From positions 169,661 through 233,660 of the forward strand of contig CAZFXS010000006.1 in assembly GCA_964523395.1 (NCBI GenBank): 64,000 bases of DNA, written 5' to 3'. Position numbers and translations under genes: made by a program. This DNA comes from JANYJZ01 sp964523395. GTDB lineage: Bacteria; Bacteroidota; Ignavibacteria; UBA10030; SZUA-254. Shown piece after piece: positions 50,955 to 59,659 of the stretch; the first letter of the stretch is position 1; each line of letters begins with the position of its first letter. The notes under the pieces are model-generated. The model was not told the DNA's origin. It did not search any database and worked only from the letters and a program-made list of their open reading frames with translations.

Positions 50955-52733
50955 TTATTTCCATGGCACCCCAAGCCAACCCTCATACATTTTCTTCTGT
51001 GTATCAACCGGATCAGAAACCTTTGCCGTTTTGTAATTGGGAACAGATTGGTTAGTGATTGTAACAGTAAACTCTTTCAGGAAATCATTCCGGAATACGA
51101 GCAATGTGATGGTATCTCCGGCTTTACATTCGCTGACCCTGTCATTAATATCAGATGTTCTCGCACGCATCCCGTTAACAGCGACAATTTCATCACCCTG
51201 ATCAAGTCCTGCTTCATGCGCCGGAGAACCGGAAATTACTCTGGTTATTCTTGTCCTCCCATCGCCATCTGATGTGGACATTCCAATCCAGGGTTTTGGT
51301 GTAGAGTCTCTGAGAACAACGTTAATGCCTGCGTAAGAAAGCGACTGTTCCCATGGCAGCGGTTTGACGCCCTGTATATAATCATCAAAGAATTTCCTGA
51401 AATTTGTTTTGCTCACCTCTTCAATGACACCTCTGAATCCATCGAGCGTGAAACCTCCATCCTTCAACGGAAAACGTTCAAAGCAGATTCGCATCACATC
51501 CTCAAGTGAGCGTTCGCCGTTTGTCCGATTACGGATTTCAAGATCAAGCAACATTGATACCGACGCGCCTTTGTCATAAAAATCAGATTCTGTGTTATAT
51601 GCCTGGGCAGTTCCCCGACTGAATTTCACCCACGAATCAAAACTCGATTCATATAACGATTGGATTTTATTCCCGGGCCGCTGCCGGTCGTTTTGAATCA
51701 TAGCAGCAAGAGATTCCACATGCTTGTCGGCGGACTTCAATCCGGCTCTGACAAGAATAATTTCATCATAATATGAGGTTGTTCCTTCCGAAATCCAGAG
51801 TTCACCGGTATAATTTTCTTTGGTAAAATCGTAAGGAGTTATCCCCGCTGGGCGAAACTGCTTTACGTTCCATGTATGAAAATATTCGTGGGAAACCAGA
51901 CCGAGAAATCCTCTGTATGTATCAGGATTGCTGAACACAAACGGCCGCGTTCCCATAATTGTGGAATTGATATGTTCGGTCCCGCCTCCCGAACTTGGCG
52001 TACAATGGACAAGAAACAGATACCGTTTGTACGGGAATACTCCAAACATTGCCTTGGTAGTTGAGATAATTTTTGTGATGTCGCGAATCAGCGTGTCGGC
52101 ATTCCAGTTTCCGTTTCCATAAATACTCAGGACATGCGGAATACCTTCAACCTCAAACGAGAAATCTTTTTGTGTTCCGATTTCAAGAGGACAATCTACA
52201 AAGTAGTCGTAATCCGGCGCAGTGAACAGATTACCTTTTCCCTCCAGTCCTGTGGTAACATGCCAGTTGTTATACGGTTGCACCTTCAACTGTACCGGCA
52301 ACATGCGATACTTTTCGACATACATAAACACTGCGGCACCATCCACAAAGCCATGTTCATCATTGAGTCCCCGCGTTCTCAGATTGAATTCATTCGCAAA
52401 AACCTTGTACGAAATTGTCACTGAAGGCGCACCCTGAGTTTCAACACGCCACACCGATTTTTCAGTTTTCTTCCATGTCAGTGCCTTCCCTTTTGAATCA
52501 CCCGATGAAAAGTCAAGAACTCCACCCGCAAAATCCATTACCATATACCTGCCCGGTCTCCACACCGGCAACTGAACATCAAGTGTCGTCTCGGAGGCGG
52601 GAATGTTACCAATGGTAAGCTCCACCTCAAAAAGGTGGGTAGAAGGTTTCGGCATGCCAAGCCGGTATTCGATTGTCGGTTGCTGTGCCATACTTATCGA
52701 TGTTGCCAGAATAATGAGAAATAATATTTTCAT
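50955..52733 (-). CDS. M61 glycyl-aminopeptidase-like protease with PDZ domain
   Basis: A 592-residue exported metalloprotease. Signal peptide about 1-16. N-terminal beta domain, then a thermolysin-like catalytic domain with H282-E-Y-F-H286 (HEYFHTWN) and a downstream zinc ligand Glu in WISEGTTSYY, then a PDZ domain (about 470-550, WIGMSTSD...GSPAHEAGLDQGDEIVAVNG). This matches the M61 family of bacterial PDZ-containing aminopeptidases. It follows the CNB-GAF-SpoIIE phosphatase gene by 24 nt. Confidence 0.92.
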   Translation of the reverse strand: MKILFLIILATSISMAQQPTIEYRLGMPKPSTHLFEVELTIGNIPASETTLDVQLPVWRPGRYMVMDFAGGVLDFSSGDSKGKALTWKKTEKSVWRVETQGAPSVTISYKVFANEFNLRTRGLNDEHGFVDGAAVFMYVEKYRMLPVQLKVQPYNNWHVTTGLEGKGNLFTAPDYDYFVDCPLEIGTQKDFSFEVEGIPHVLSIYGNGNWNADTLIRDITKIISTTKAMFGVFPYKRYLFLVHCTPSSGGGTEHINSTIMGTRPFVFSNPDTYRGFLGLVSHEYFHTWNVKQFRPAGITPYDFTKENYTGELWISEGTTSYYDEIILVRAGLKSADKHVESLAAMIQNDRQRPGNKIQSLYESSFDSWVKFSRGTAQAYNTESDFYDKGASVSMLLDLEIRNRTNGERSLEDVMRICFERFPLKDGGFTLDGFRGVIEEVSKTNFRKFFDDYIQGVKPLPWEQSLSYAGINVVLRDSTPKPWIGMSTSDGDGRTRITRVISGSPAHEAGLDQGDEIVAVNGMRARTSDINDRVSECKAGDTITLLVFRNDFLKEFTVTITNQSVPNYKTAKVSDPVDTQKKMYEGWLGVPWK

Positions 52734-52757
52734 TGAATGAATACGGAAAGAGAGTAA

Positions 52758-54467
52758 CTATTTTTCTTTACGCTTAAGAACAACCAGAGTCATGTCATCG
52801 GATTGTGCCCGTTTGCCGATAAATTTTTTCACCACTGAGAGGATTTTATCCATCAGATCATGCGCGGAGTAATGACGGTATTTCAAAATTGTGTCTGCGA
52901 TACGTTCTTCCTCAAAGAATTCGTTTTTCATATTCATCGCTTCGGCTATACCATCGGAACAAATTACCAACAAATCCCCCGGCTGAAACCGGATGCGATC
53001 TTCTTCAAAAGGGAATTGTTCAATCGCGCCCAGAACAATGCCGCCGGTTTGCAGACGGGCAATCGTTGTATCGCCGTTGAGAAAAAAAGGATTGTCGTGA
53101 CCGGCATTGGAGAACACAAAATCGTGACTCCTGGTATCGAGGATCCCGTAAAAGAGCGTTACAAATTTATCCTGACTGGTACTACGGTGCAAAAGCATGT
53201 TGGAACGAATAATACATTCTTTAGCACTAACCCCTGGATAGGTCTGTCCTCGCAAGGTCGCCTGAAGATTGGCCATGACCAATGATGCCGGAAGGCCTTT
53301 ACCGGAAACATCTCCAAGACAAATTGCCATCCGGTTATCATCAATCTGGATGTAGTCGAAATAATCACCCCCCACTTCCTGGGCGGGAATTGACGCACCC
53401 GCAACTTCATATCCTTCAATATTCGGATGCACTTTGGGAAGCAGATCCAGTTGTATCCGCGCGGCAAGCCTGATTTCCTCACGGACACGGTGATATTCTT
53501 TTTCGGCTTCATACAACCGCGCATTTTCAATAGCGATGGATGCGTGAATGGAAAGCGTATTGATAAAATGTTCGTCATCGCGGTTAAATGGGCCCTTCCG
53601 CTTGTTCAAAAGCTGTAACACACCGATGATCTTGTCGTCTTTATTCCTCATCGGCATGCAAAGAATGGTCTGCGTGCGATAACCGCTTTTCTTATCAAAC
53701 TCGGGATTGAACCGCGGATCAAGATAGGCGTCAGGAATATTCAATGTGTCTCCGGTCGCGGCAACGTATCCCGCTATTCCTTTACCGATCGGAAGCTTGA
53801 TGGTTACAAGCTCGGAACCGTGCAGGACTTTGGACCAGAGTTCATGTTTCTTTTCATCGACAAGATAGAGTGTTCCGCGATCCCCCTCCACCATTTTAAG
53901 CGCTGTATCTAAAATGACCGAAAGCAATTTATCGAGATCAAGAGTGGAGTTTACCACTTTCGCGGCGTCAATAAGTTGCTGCATATGTTTTAGTTCGGAA
54001 GCGGCATGACGCGAAGAGCGTTCAAGTTCATTGACGAAATGCGTGTTACTGGAACGGAGCCGAAGGCTCATCACTTGCATCAGGCGGATTGTAAAGGGGT
54101 GACTTATTTCGAGCAGGTGGTCAAAATCGTTTTTATGGAGGGTATAAATGATACAGTCCTCCATCGCGACTACGCGCGCTGACCTCGGCCGGCCATCAAC
54201 CAGCTCCAGTTCCCCGAAAAAATCACCCGCATGAAGAAGCGCAAGAAGATTTTCATCGCCGGCTTTGGTATACTTCATGATTTTGACACGTCCCTCCGCA
54301 ATCATGTAGAGCTCAGTCCCTTCGCTCTCGTCCTCAACAATGATTTCATCCGCACAAAAACGGCGCTCCATCAGGCGCGGCTTAACGATATTAAATTCCG
54401 CGTCACTGACATTTTCAAAAAGAATATTAAGCCGTACCTTTTCTAATACGGGTGAATATTTTTTCAT
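52758..54467 (-). CDS. cNMP-binding/GAF/SpoIIE-type PP2C phosphatase
   Basis: A 569-residue cytoplasmic signalling protein. Domains in order: cyclic nucleotide-binding (about 10-130, GDFFGELELVDGRPRSA), GAF (about 165-315, DRGTLYLVDEKK...LPIGKGIAGYVA), and a C-terminal SpoIIE-like PP2C phosphatase (about 355-567) with the acidic metal residues in EVGGDYFDY, CLGDVSGKGLPASL and VICSDGIAEA...DDMTLVVL. It would dephosphorylate an anti-sigma-factor antagonist in response to ligands; no RsbW/RsbV gene is adjacent. Paralogue of the protein at 55309-56589. Confidence 0.93.
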   Translation of the reverse strand: MKKYSPVLEKVRLNILFENVSDAEFNIVKPRLMERRFCADEIIVEDESEGTELYMIAEGRVKIMKYTKAGDENLLALLHAGDFFGELELVDGRPRSARVVAMEDCIIYTLHKNDFDHLLEISHPFTIRLMQVMSLRLRSSNTHFVNELERSSRHAASELKHMQQLIDAAKVVNSTLDLDKLLSVILDTALKMVEGDRGTLYLVDEKKHELWSKVLHGSELVTIKLPIGKGIAGYVAATGDTLNIPDAYLDPRFNPEFDKKSGYRTQTILCMPMRNKDDKIIGVLQLLNKRKGPFNRDDEHFINTLSIHASIAIENARLYEAEKEYHRVREEIRLAARIQLDLLPKVHPNIEGYEVAGASIPAQEVGGDYFDYIQIDDNRMAICLGDVSGKGLPASLVMANLQATLRGQTYPGVSAKECIIRSNMLLHRSTSQDKFVTLFYGILDTRSHDFVFSNAGHDNPFFLNGDTTIARLQTGGIVLGAIEQFPFEEDRIRFQPGDLLVICSDGIAEAMNMKNEFFEEERIADTILKYRHYSAHDLMDKILSVVKKFIGKRAQSDDMTLVVLKRKEK

Positions 54468-54524
54468 GTTGAAATACTGATGATGTCTTTGAAGGGAAAA
54501 ATATCAGGGATTGTGATGAAATAA

Positions 54525-55283
54525 TCAGGAAAATCTCTTACCGATAACAATTCTATATCCTTCAACAGCAACGTCACTGCTTGTTTTCCCATGGCCTCCT
54601 GTTTCTTTTTCAATCTGCGTTTTCCATTGATATACACCCGAAAATGTCGAGGAGACTTTTTCTATCAGTGTATTAAACATCCCGCTTTTTTCATATTTTT
54701 CGGCGCAATGGACATTGCTCCAAATGGTCAGCGAAGTCGGCTGATTATTTTTCTTTGGATCTTCAGTCAATGAAGCATATAAACAGCCATCAACATTCTG
54801 GAGTGAAGGAATCACGTACTCATTGTACAGGCGTTTGAATTCTTCTTCCTTACCCGGTTGCAATTGAGGCGACACGATGCGGATAAACAGCGGGCCAGTC
54901 TGGTACCGTGGAATGATTTTAGAAACACGCTTTTCGGGAATCGTGTATGTGTTCACCACCGGTTCCTGCGGCACCGGCTCATACTCCAGCGTCAAATCTT
55001 TTGATAAGTGAATCCTCCATTCCGAAGCAGTGGCAAGATACGGCGCTGCTGCTTTCATCAATTCTGCAAATACGGGGCCTTGTTCATACTCTTCTGCATG
55101 TTCTTTGCTTGTCCATAAAGACATGGAAATATATTCATCCCTGTCGATGATACTTTGTGTCAACGCTGCGTATAGGCACCCCGGGACTTTTTGAAGCCCC
55201 GGAATAACTCTTGCTTCATAAATCTGCTGAAGCTCAAATTCTTTTTCCCTGTTTACCGTTGCATGCAATAATCGCAGATACAT
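54525..55283 (-). CDS. Tandem antibiotic-biosynthesis-monooxygenase (ABM) domain protein
   Basis: A 252-residue protein containing two dimeric alpha/beta-barrel ABM units: residues about 1-105 (opening YLRLLHATVNREKEFELQQIY, with PGCLYAALTQ and SLWTSKEHAEEY) and about 125-235 (IRIVSPQLQPGKEEEFKRLY, DGCLYASLTED, TIWSNVHCAEKY). The two halves are clear internal duplicates. ABM domains act as cofactorless oxygenases, haem-degrading enzymes or ligand sensors. The gene lies between two SpoIIE-type phosphatase genes, which suggests a stress- or metabolite-sensing role; the function is unknown. Confidence 0.85.
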   Translation of the reverse strand: MYLRLLHATVNREKEFELQQIYEARVIPGLQKVPGCLYAALTQSIIDRDEYISMSLWTSKEHAEEYEQGPVFAELMKAAAPYLATASEWRIHLSKDLTLEYEPVPQEPVVNTYTIPEKRVSKIIPRYQTGPLFIRIVSPQLQPGKEEEFKRLYNEYVIPSLQNVDGCLYASLTEDPKKNNQPTSLTIWSNVHCAEKYEKSGMFNTLIEKVSSTFSGVYQWKTQIEKETGGHGKTSSDVAVEGYRIVIGKRFS

Positions 55284-55308
55284 TGGTCTAACCCTCCAAA
55301 CGGTATGG

Positions 55309-56589
55309 TTAATTGGTTCGTTTAATTACAATAATAGTCATGTCATCAGACTGGGGTTGGCGACCGGCAAACCCCTTCGCACCGGCAATGATGGCATCGA
55401 GCAAGTCCATCGCAGAAAGATGACGGTTTTTTATCAGCATTTCTGTCAGCCGTTCCTCACCGAATAATTCTTTATTAACATTCATTGCTTCCGGTATACC
55501 GTCGGAATAAATGACAAGCACATCGCCGGGTTCTAACTGAATACACTCTTCATCAAACGGAAACTGATCCATAATACCGACGACAATGCCTCCGGTCTTG
55601 AGACGTCGGGGCTCTTTTCCTTCGGAAATCAAGAATGGGTGATCATGACCGGCATTACAAAAGCAGAGCTGATGTTTTTTTGTATCCAGAATACTGTAAA
55701 ATAATGTGACAAATTTTTCAGAGCTTGTACTCTCATACAGCAATTTATTTGACCGTGTAACGCATTCTTTTGCCGAAGTATTGACCAGGGTTTGGCCCCG
55801 CAGAGTGGCCACTAAATTCGCCATCAGAAGCGATGCGGGCAGACCTTTCCCCGAAACGTCGCCGAGACTGATCGCAATCCTGTTTTCTTCCATAGGGATA
55901 AAATCGAAATAATCGCCGCCAACCATTTGGGCAGGAATACTTCTGCCGGCGATCTCATATCCGGGAATATCCGGCGAGGTTTTTGGAAGGAGTTCCAGCT
56001 GGATGTTCGAGGCAAGCCGGACTTCTTCCTGCATACTCACCAGTGATTTTTCCTGTTCATACAAGCGCGCGTTTTCCAGAATCTGCCCTGATTGCGCCGC
56101 AATAATCGAAAGCAGGCGCTTGTCATCTTCAGTAAATTCAGCTCCATCCTTTTTGTTAAATACCGCGAGCATACCGACGAGCCGGTTCTTGACCAGCAAG
56201 GGCACACATAACAGGGAACGAAGATCACCGTCAACTTTGACACCGGAGAACCGCGCATCTGTTGAAAGAGCATTTGAGAGCAGCGGCTTTTTGTTGATCA
56301 TCATCCAGCCAAGAATGTTCTGGTTAAGATGAAATTGCGGCTGTTGGCTTGTGGAGTTTTGAGCACGCACAAGTGTTTTCATTTCCGTTGGGGCTTCTTC
56401 ATCAACCAGGGTGATCATTCCCTGCTGGCCCTGGACCGTCCGGACAGACCGCTTGACAACGTTTTCAATAACGGTATCAAGATTCATCGTTGAACTGATA
56501 ACACGCGCAAGTTCGTTCAGAATGGAAAGCTCGTCAACTGCCTTACGCAACCGCTGGTTTTCTTCCTGAAGCTGAGTTAGTGGATCCAT
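55309..56589 (-). CDS. GAF/SpoIIE-type PP2C phosphatase
   Basis: A 426-residue cytoplasmic protein starting with a coiled-coil (about 1-20), then GAF (about 25-175, GQQGMITLVDEEAP and LLCVPLLVKNRLVGML) and a SpoIIE-like PP2C domain (about 210-425, MVGGDYFDFIPM, SLGDVSGKGLPASL, VIYSDGIPEAMN, DDMTIIVI). Without the cyclic-nucleotide domain of its paralogue at 52758-54467. First gene of this operon with a promoter at 56643-56671. Confidence 0.93.
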   Translation of the reverse strand: MDPLTQLQEENQRLRKAVDELSILNELARVISSTMNLDTVIENVVKRSVRTVQGQQGMITLVDEEAPTEMKTLVRAQNSTSQQPQFHLNQNILGWMMINKKPLLSNALSTDARFSGVKVDGDLRSLLCVPLLVKNRLVGMLAVFNKKDGAEFTEDDKRLLSIIAAQSGQILENARLYEQEKSLVSMQEEVRLASNIQLELLPKTSPDIPGYEIAGRSIPAQMVGGDYFDFIPMEENRIAISLGDVSGKGLPASLLMANLVATLRGQTLVNTSAKECVTRSNKLLYESTSSEKFVTLFYSILDTKKHQLCFCNAGHDHPFLISEGKEPRRLKTGGIVVGIMDQFPFDEECIQLEPGDVLVIYSDGIPEAMNVNKELFGEERLTEMLIKNRHLSAMDLLDAIIAGAKGFAGRQPQSDDMTIIVIKRTN

Positions 56590-56642
56590 AATTCGTTCAT
56601 GTCAAGTGTTGAGTCGGTAATCAGGTGGTATTAATACCGACT

Positions 56643-56671
56643 AATGTAGAGAATAAGATTTGAAAACACAA
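56643..56671 (-). promoter_or_regulatory. Promoter of the SpoIIE-ABM-SpoIIE-M61 operon
   Basis: Minus-strand -35 TTGTGT (56666-56671) and -10 TACATT (56643-56648), 17-nt spacer, 54 nt upstream of the ATG. Confidence 0.4.
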
Positions 56672-56700
56672 TACGCAACAAGAAAATTCCGGTTTACTGA

Positions 56701-57828
56701 CTAAGAAGAAGTCTTTTCAATTAAGGATTGGTATACTTTATCGATAGCATCAACCATTATCTTGGTCGTAAAACGTTGAAGAAGATACCGGCGGCTATGA
56801 CCACCCATCAATAACAATTGTCCGCGATGCGAAAGAAAATAGGTGAGTTTTTCAGCTATTGCGGCAGGGTTTTTATCCTGAACGATAAATCCGTTTTTTC
56901 CCTCTTCCACCATTTCCGCAACATCACCGACCCTCGTTACAATAACCGGAAGCTGTTGGGAAAGCGCCTGAAGCACGGCAAAAGGAAATGTTTCGCCGCC
57001 ATACTCAATAGAGGGATGACAATACATATCAAAAGCGGAATATAATGCCGGCAAATCATCACGGAATCCGGCAAATGTAACAAGATGTTGGATATGCAAT
57101 TCCTGTGAAAGTTGGTTCAGCGAGTCCATCAAAACCCCATCACCAACAATGAGCAGTCGGGCATCAGGATGATTGTGAGCTATGCTTGCGAAGGCTCGAA
57201 GAAGAAATTCCTGCCCTTTGAAGGGTACCAGTCTTCCTACCGTCCCAACGACAGTATGCGTATCGATAAACCCAAATTCCCTTCGAATCTTTTGACGCAG
57301 CCCCTCATCGCGTCGCATCGATTCAGGATCCACACCAAGATGCACAACGGCAATTTTCGAAGAAGGAATAGCATCCTCCCTGATCAGTAAATCCCGGACA
57401 CACATTCCATCAACGATAAAACAATCCGTCGCCCACCGGTTGCGGACCCAATGCGTCAGATTGTGCTGAATGGAGTGAAAGCTGTGAACATTCGCCACGT
57501 GAATTTTTTTTTCTAACTTCGCTGCAAACGCGCCCGCCGTTCGATCGTAGTTGACGTTTGTATGCACAATATCAATATCATGATCCCGTATCAAATGGCG
57601 CAGAATCTTTACATATGTTGCTAACTTTCCGGTGGCGGGAAAATCTACAGGTAACGCAGTCACTCCCGCTTGCCGGCATTTTTCAAAAAGCAGGTTATCC
57701 GACCTGCAGGCAACACGTACATTATGTCCTCTTGTACGAAGTGTCCGGGCTAGTTCAAATACGTAAAATTCACCACCTGCGTACAGGTTCGTTGAGTTTG
57801 TAAGAAGTATATTCAGAGACTTGTTCAT
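56701..57828 (-). CDS. Glycosyltransferase family 4 (GT-B) enzyme
   Basis: A 375-residue retaining GT4 glycosyltransferase. N-terminal Rossmann domain with AGGEFYVFELARTLRTRGHNV (acceptor side); C-terminal domain with GTVGRLVPFKGQEFLL, LLIVGDG, and the EX7E-like region EYGGETFPFAVLQAL that binds the nucleotide sugar. Probably cell-surface polysaccharide or lipid glycan synthesis. It stands alone between the SpoIIE operon and a terminator at 57868-57902, with no other sugar genes directly adjacent. Confidence 0.9.
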   Translation of the reverse strand: MNKSLNILLTNSTNLYAGGEFYVFELARTLRTRGHNVRVACRSDNLLFEKCRQAGVTALPVDFPATGKLATYVKILRHLIRDHDIDIVHTNVNYDRTAGAFAAKLEKKIHVANVHSFHSIQHNLTHWVRNRWATDCFIVDGMCVRDLLIREDAIPSSKIAVVHLGVDPESMRRDEGLRQKIRREFGFIDTHTVVGTVGRLVPFKGQEFLLRAFASIAHNHPDARLLIVGDGVLMDSLNQLSQELHIQHLVTFAGFRDDLPALYSAFDMYCHPSIEYGGETFPFAVLQALSQQLPVIVTRVGDVAEMVEEGKNGFIVQDKNPAAIAEKLTYFLSHRGQLLLMGGHSRRYLLQRFTTKIMVDAIDKVYQSLIEKTSS

Positions 57829-57867
57829 TCGGAGGGGTAATGTACAAAATCAACACATGCGCTCAAA

Positions 57868-57902
57868 ACAAAAAAGGCGCTCTCATATGCCAGAAGCGCC
57901 TT
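57868..57902 (-). terminator. Rho-independent terminator after the small membrane protein gene
   Basis: Perfect 8-bp stem AAGGCGCT (57874-57881) and AGCGCCTT (57895-57902) with a 13-nt loop; on the minus strand it is followed by a T-rich tract. It lies 22 nt below the stop of the 139-aa gene. Confidence 0.8.
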
Positions 57903-57923
57903 CACATAATGTTCAGCCCGTTA

Positions 57924-58343
57924 TTACAAAGGGTGCTTCGAAAACGTCTTAAATACAATCGCTACAACCATGCCGAGAATGACATATTCGGCGATACTGT
58001 ACATAAACCAGCGAACAGCTAATGAGAAAGGGAGCGGATAACTCGTAAAAGAATCAAATACCATCGGTACAGAAATAAAAAGGCCAACATATAAACCGTA
58101 TCGTATTCCTTCACCAATCCCTTTCCCCTCGTATCCTTTGGAAAAGATAAATGTAAAAAAATATGATGCTACCATCGAGGTGACAAAGTAAATCCATGTT
58201 TTTACTTCGGGCCCGGGCCTCAGTATATTTATCACGGGATCCGAATAATAATAACTTTTCAACAGCACTGTATGAATAACAACATTGAGCACATTCATTA
58301 CGACATAAACTGCAATAAATCCAATCAGTATTCTTTTACTCAT
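57924..58343 (-). CDS. Four-helix membrane protein of unknown function
   Basis: A 139-residue protein with four predicted transmembrane helices: about 5-25, 50-70, 84-103 and 112-131. The short loop between helices two and three contains YEGKGIGEGIRYG. No family is assigned with confidence. It lies 80 nt downstream of the nitrilase gene and is followed by a terminator, so it may be the last gene of that unit. Confidence 0.7.
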   Translation of the reverse strand: MSKRILIGFIAVYVVMNVLNVVIHTVLLKSYYYSDPVINILRPGPEVKTWIYFVTSMVASYFFTFIFSKGYEGKGIGEGIRYGLYVGLFISVPMVFDSFTSYPLPFSLAVRWFMYSIAEYVILGMVVAIVFKTFSKHPL

Positions 58344-58423
58344 TTGCTCTTATCCAAAATAAGTGGATCTATCATACATCCTCTGCCTCTGCATCCCATC
58401 TCTGAAAAATTTTCAACCATTAG

Positions 58424-59209
58424 TCATGAAAGAGTGTAAAATGGCGGCCTCCGGTCTTCAACAATATTGTTATATTTGTTGAGCGATTTATCTCTCGCCT
58501 GGGAGAGATCAATATCAATCACTGCAACGGCAGATTCATCCCTGTTCAGTCGTTTAAGAATTTCGCCACGCTGTGAAACAATTTCACTTGTCCCGATATA
58601 CGTCAGCGCATTACCGCCGCGATCTTCAGAGCCTATGCGATTCGCAGTTGCACAGAAAACCCGATTCTCCAGGCATCGCGTGACTATTGCGTCAGGGCAA
58701 TAGGGCATGACAAGGTTGGAAGGATGTGCAATAATATCGGCACCTTGTAACGCGAGCGTTCGGGCACTCTCAGGGAAAAACCAATCAAAACATATCATGA
58801 TACCAACCTTGCCAAACGGGAACTCGAAGACAGGAAAACCAAGATTGCCCGGGGCAAAGAAAAGTGTTTCTCTGTAGAAGAGGTGAATTTTCCTATACAA
58901 CCCAATCAATCCGTTCGGGCCAACTATTGCCGCAGAGTTATAGAACAGATCCGCCTTCTCGGCAAATCCGTACACAACATAGCTTTTGTTCCTGGATGCA
59001 AACTCTGTTATCGCTTGAAATGTTTTTCCCGTTGAAGGTTCGGCGAGGTCTTGAACTTCTTTCTCATCGATAAAATTATAGCCGGTATTGAATAGCTCCG
59101 GCAATACATACAAATCTGCCTGCACTGTCCCCATCATTGCAATCGCCTGGCTAATATTATATTCCGCGTTACCAAAAGTGGGGTCAGTTTGTACAACGGC
59201 TACGCGCAT
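58424..59209 (-). CDS. Carbon-nitrogen hydrolase (nitrilase superfamily)
   Basis: A 261-residue cytoplasmic amidase with the full catalytic set: E38 in LPELFNTGY, K107 in YRKIHL and C140 in ICFDWFFPE. HPSNLVMP and NRVFCATANRIG match the amidase/omega-amidase/N-carbamoyl-type branch, and not true nitrilases. It starts 6 nt after the thioesterase stop. A ureide or beta-ureido role is conceivable given the purine island, but it is distant and unlinked. Confidence 0.88.
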   Translation of the reverse strand: MRVAVVQTDPTFGNAEYNISQAIAMMGTVQADLYVLPELFNTGYNFIDEKEVQDLAEPSTGKTFQAITEFASRNKSYVVYGFAEKADLFYNSAAIVGPNGLIGLYRKIHLFYRETLFFAPGNLGFPVFEFPFGKVGIMICFDWFFPESARTLALQGADIIAHPSNLVMPYCPDAIVTRCLENRVFCATANRIGSEDRGGNALTYIGTSEIVSQRGEILKRLNRDESAVAVIDIDLSQARDKSLNKYNNIVEDRRPPFYTLS

Positions 59210-59215
59210 GAAATA

Positions 59216-59638
59216 TCAGATGCTATATTTTTCAATTACTATCTGTGGTATTTTTTCCGCCCGCCCGCTGGAAAGGCTGACTATTGAATACTCACAGTAC
59301 CCATCCGAAGCGAGCTTTTTGGAATCTTTCTTGAGAATTTCGAACCTGACTTTTACCGTTGAAGTGCCAACCTCGTCTATCCAAGTTCTCACAAGTATAG
59401 TATCGCCGAGAACGAGTGGTCGCTTGTACTCAATGAAACATGTTTTCACAACCCAGCCAAATCCCAGTGCGATGAATTCTTCCATCGGCATCTTATAACA
59501 CCGCCTCATCTGGTCATACCGTGCGGCAAGGACATAATCAAAGTATTTTGAATTATGAACGTGATTGTTCATATCGATATCATCTGGACGTACCGCGATT
59601 TCGGATTCAAACTTTGAATATTGGTGTTTTGTTGTCAT
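59216..59638 (-). CDS. Hotdog-fold acyl-CoA thioesterase (YbgC/FadM type)
   Basis: A 140-residue 4-hydroxybenzoyl-CoA-thioesterase-like protein. The active-site region DDIDMNNHVHNSKYFDYV (19-36) follows the DxxxHVxNxxY pattern with D22 as the probable nucleophile/base. It lies 21 nt after the propeller gene and 6 nt before the nitrilase, forming one operon. Acyl-CoA substrate not known. Confidence 0.88.
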   Translation of the reverse strand: MTTKHQYSKFESEIAVRPDDIDMNNHVHNSKYFDYVLAARYDQMRRCYKMPMEEFIALGFGWVVKTCFIEYKRPLVLGDTILVRTWIDEVGTSTVKVRFEILKKDSKKLASDGYCEYSIVSLSSGRAEKIPQIVIEKYSI

Positions 59639-59659
59639 CTGCCAATTCGGAGACTATAT

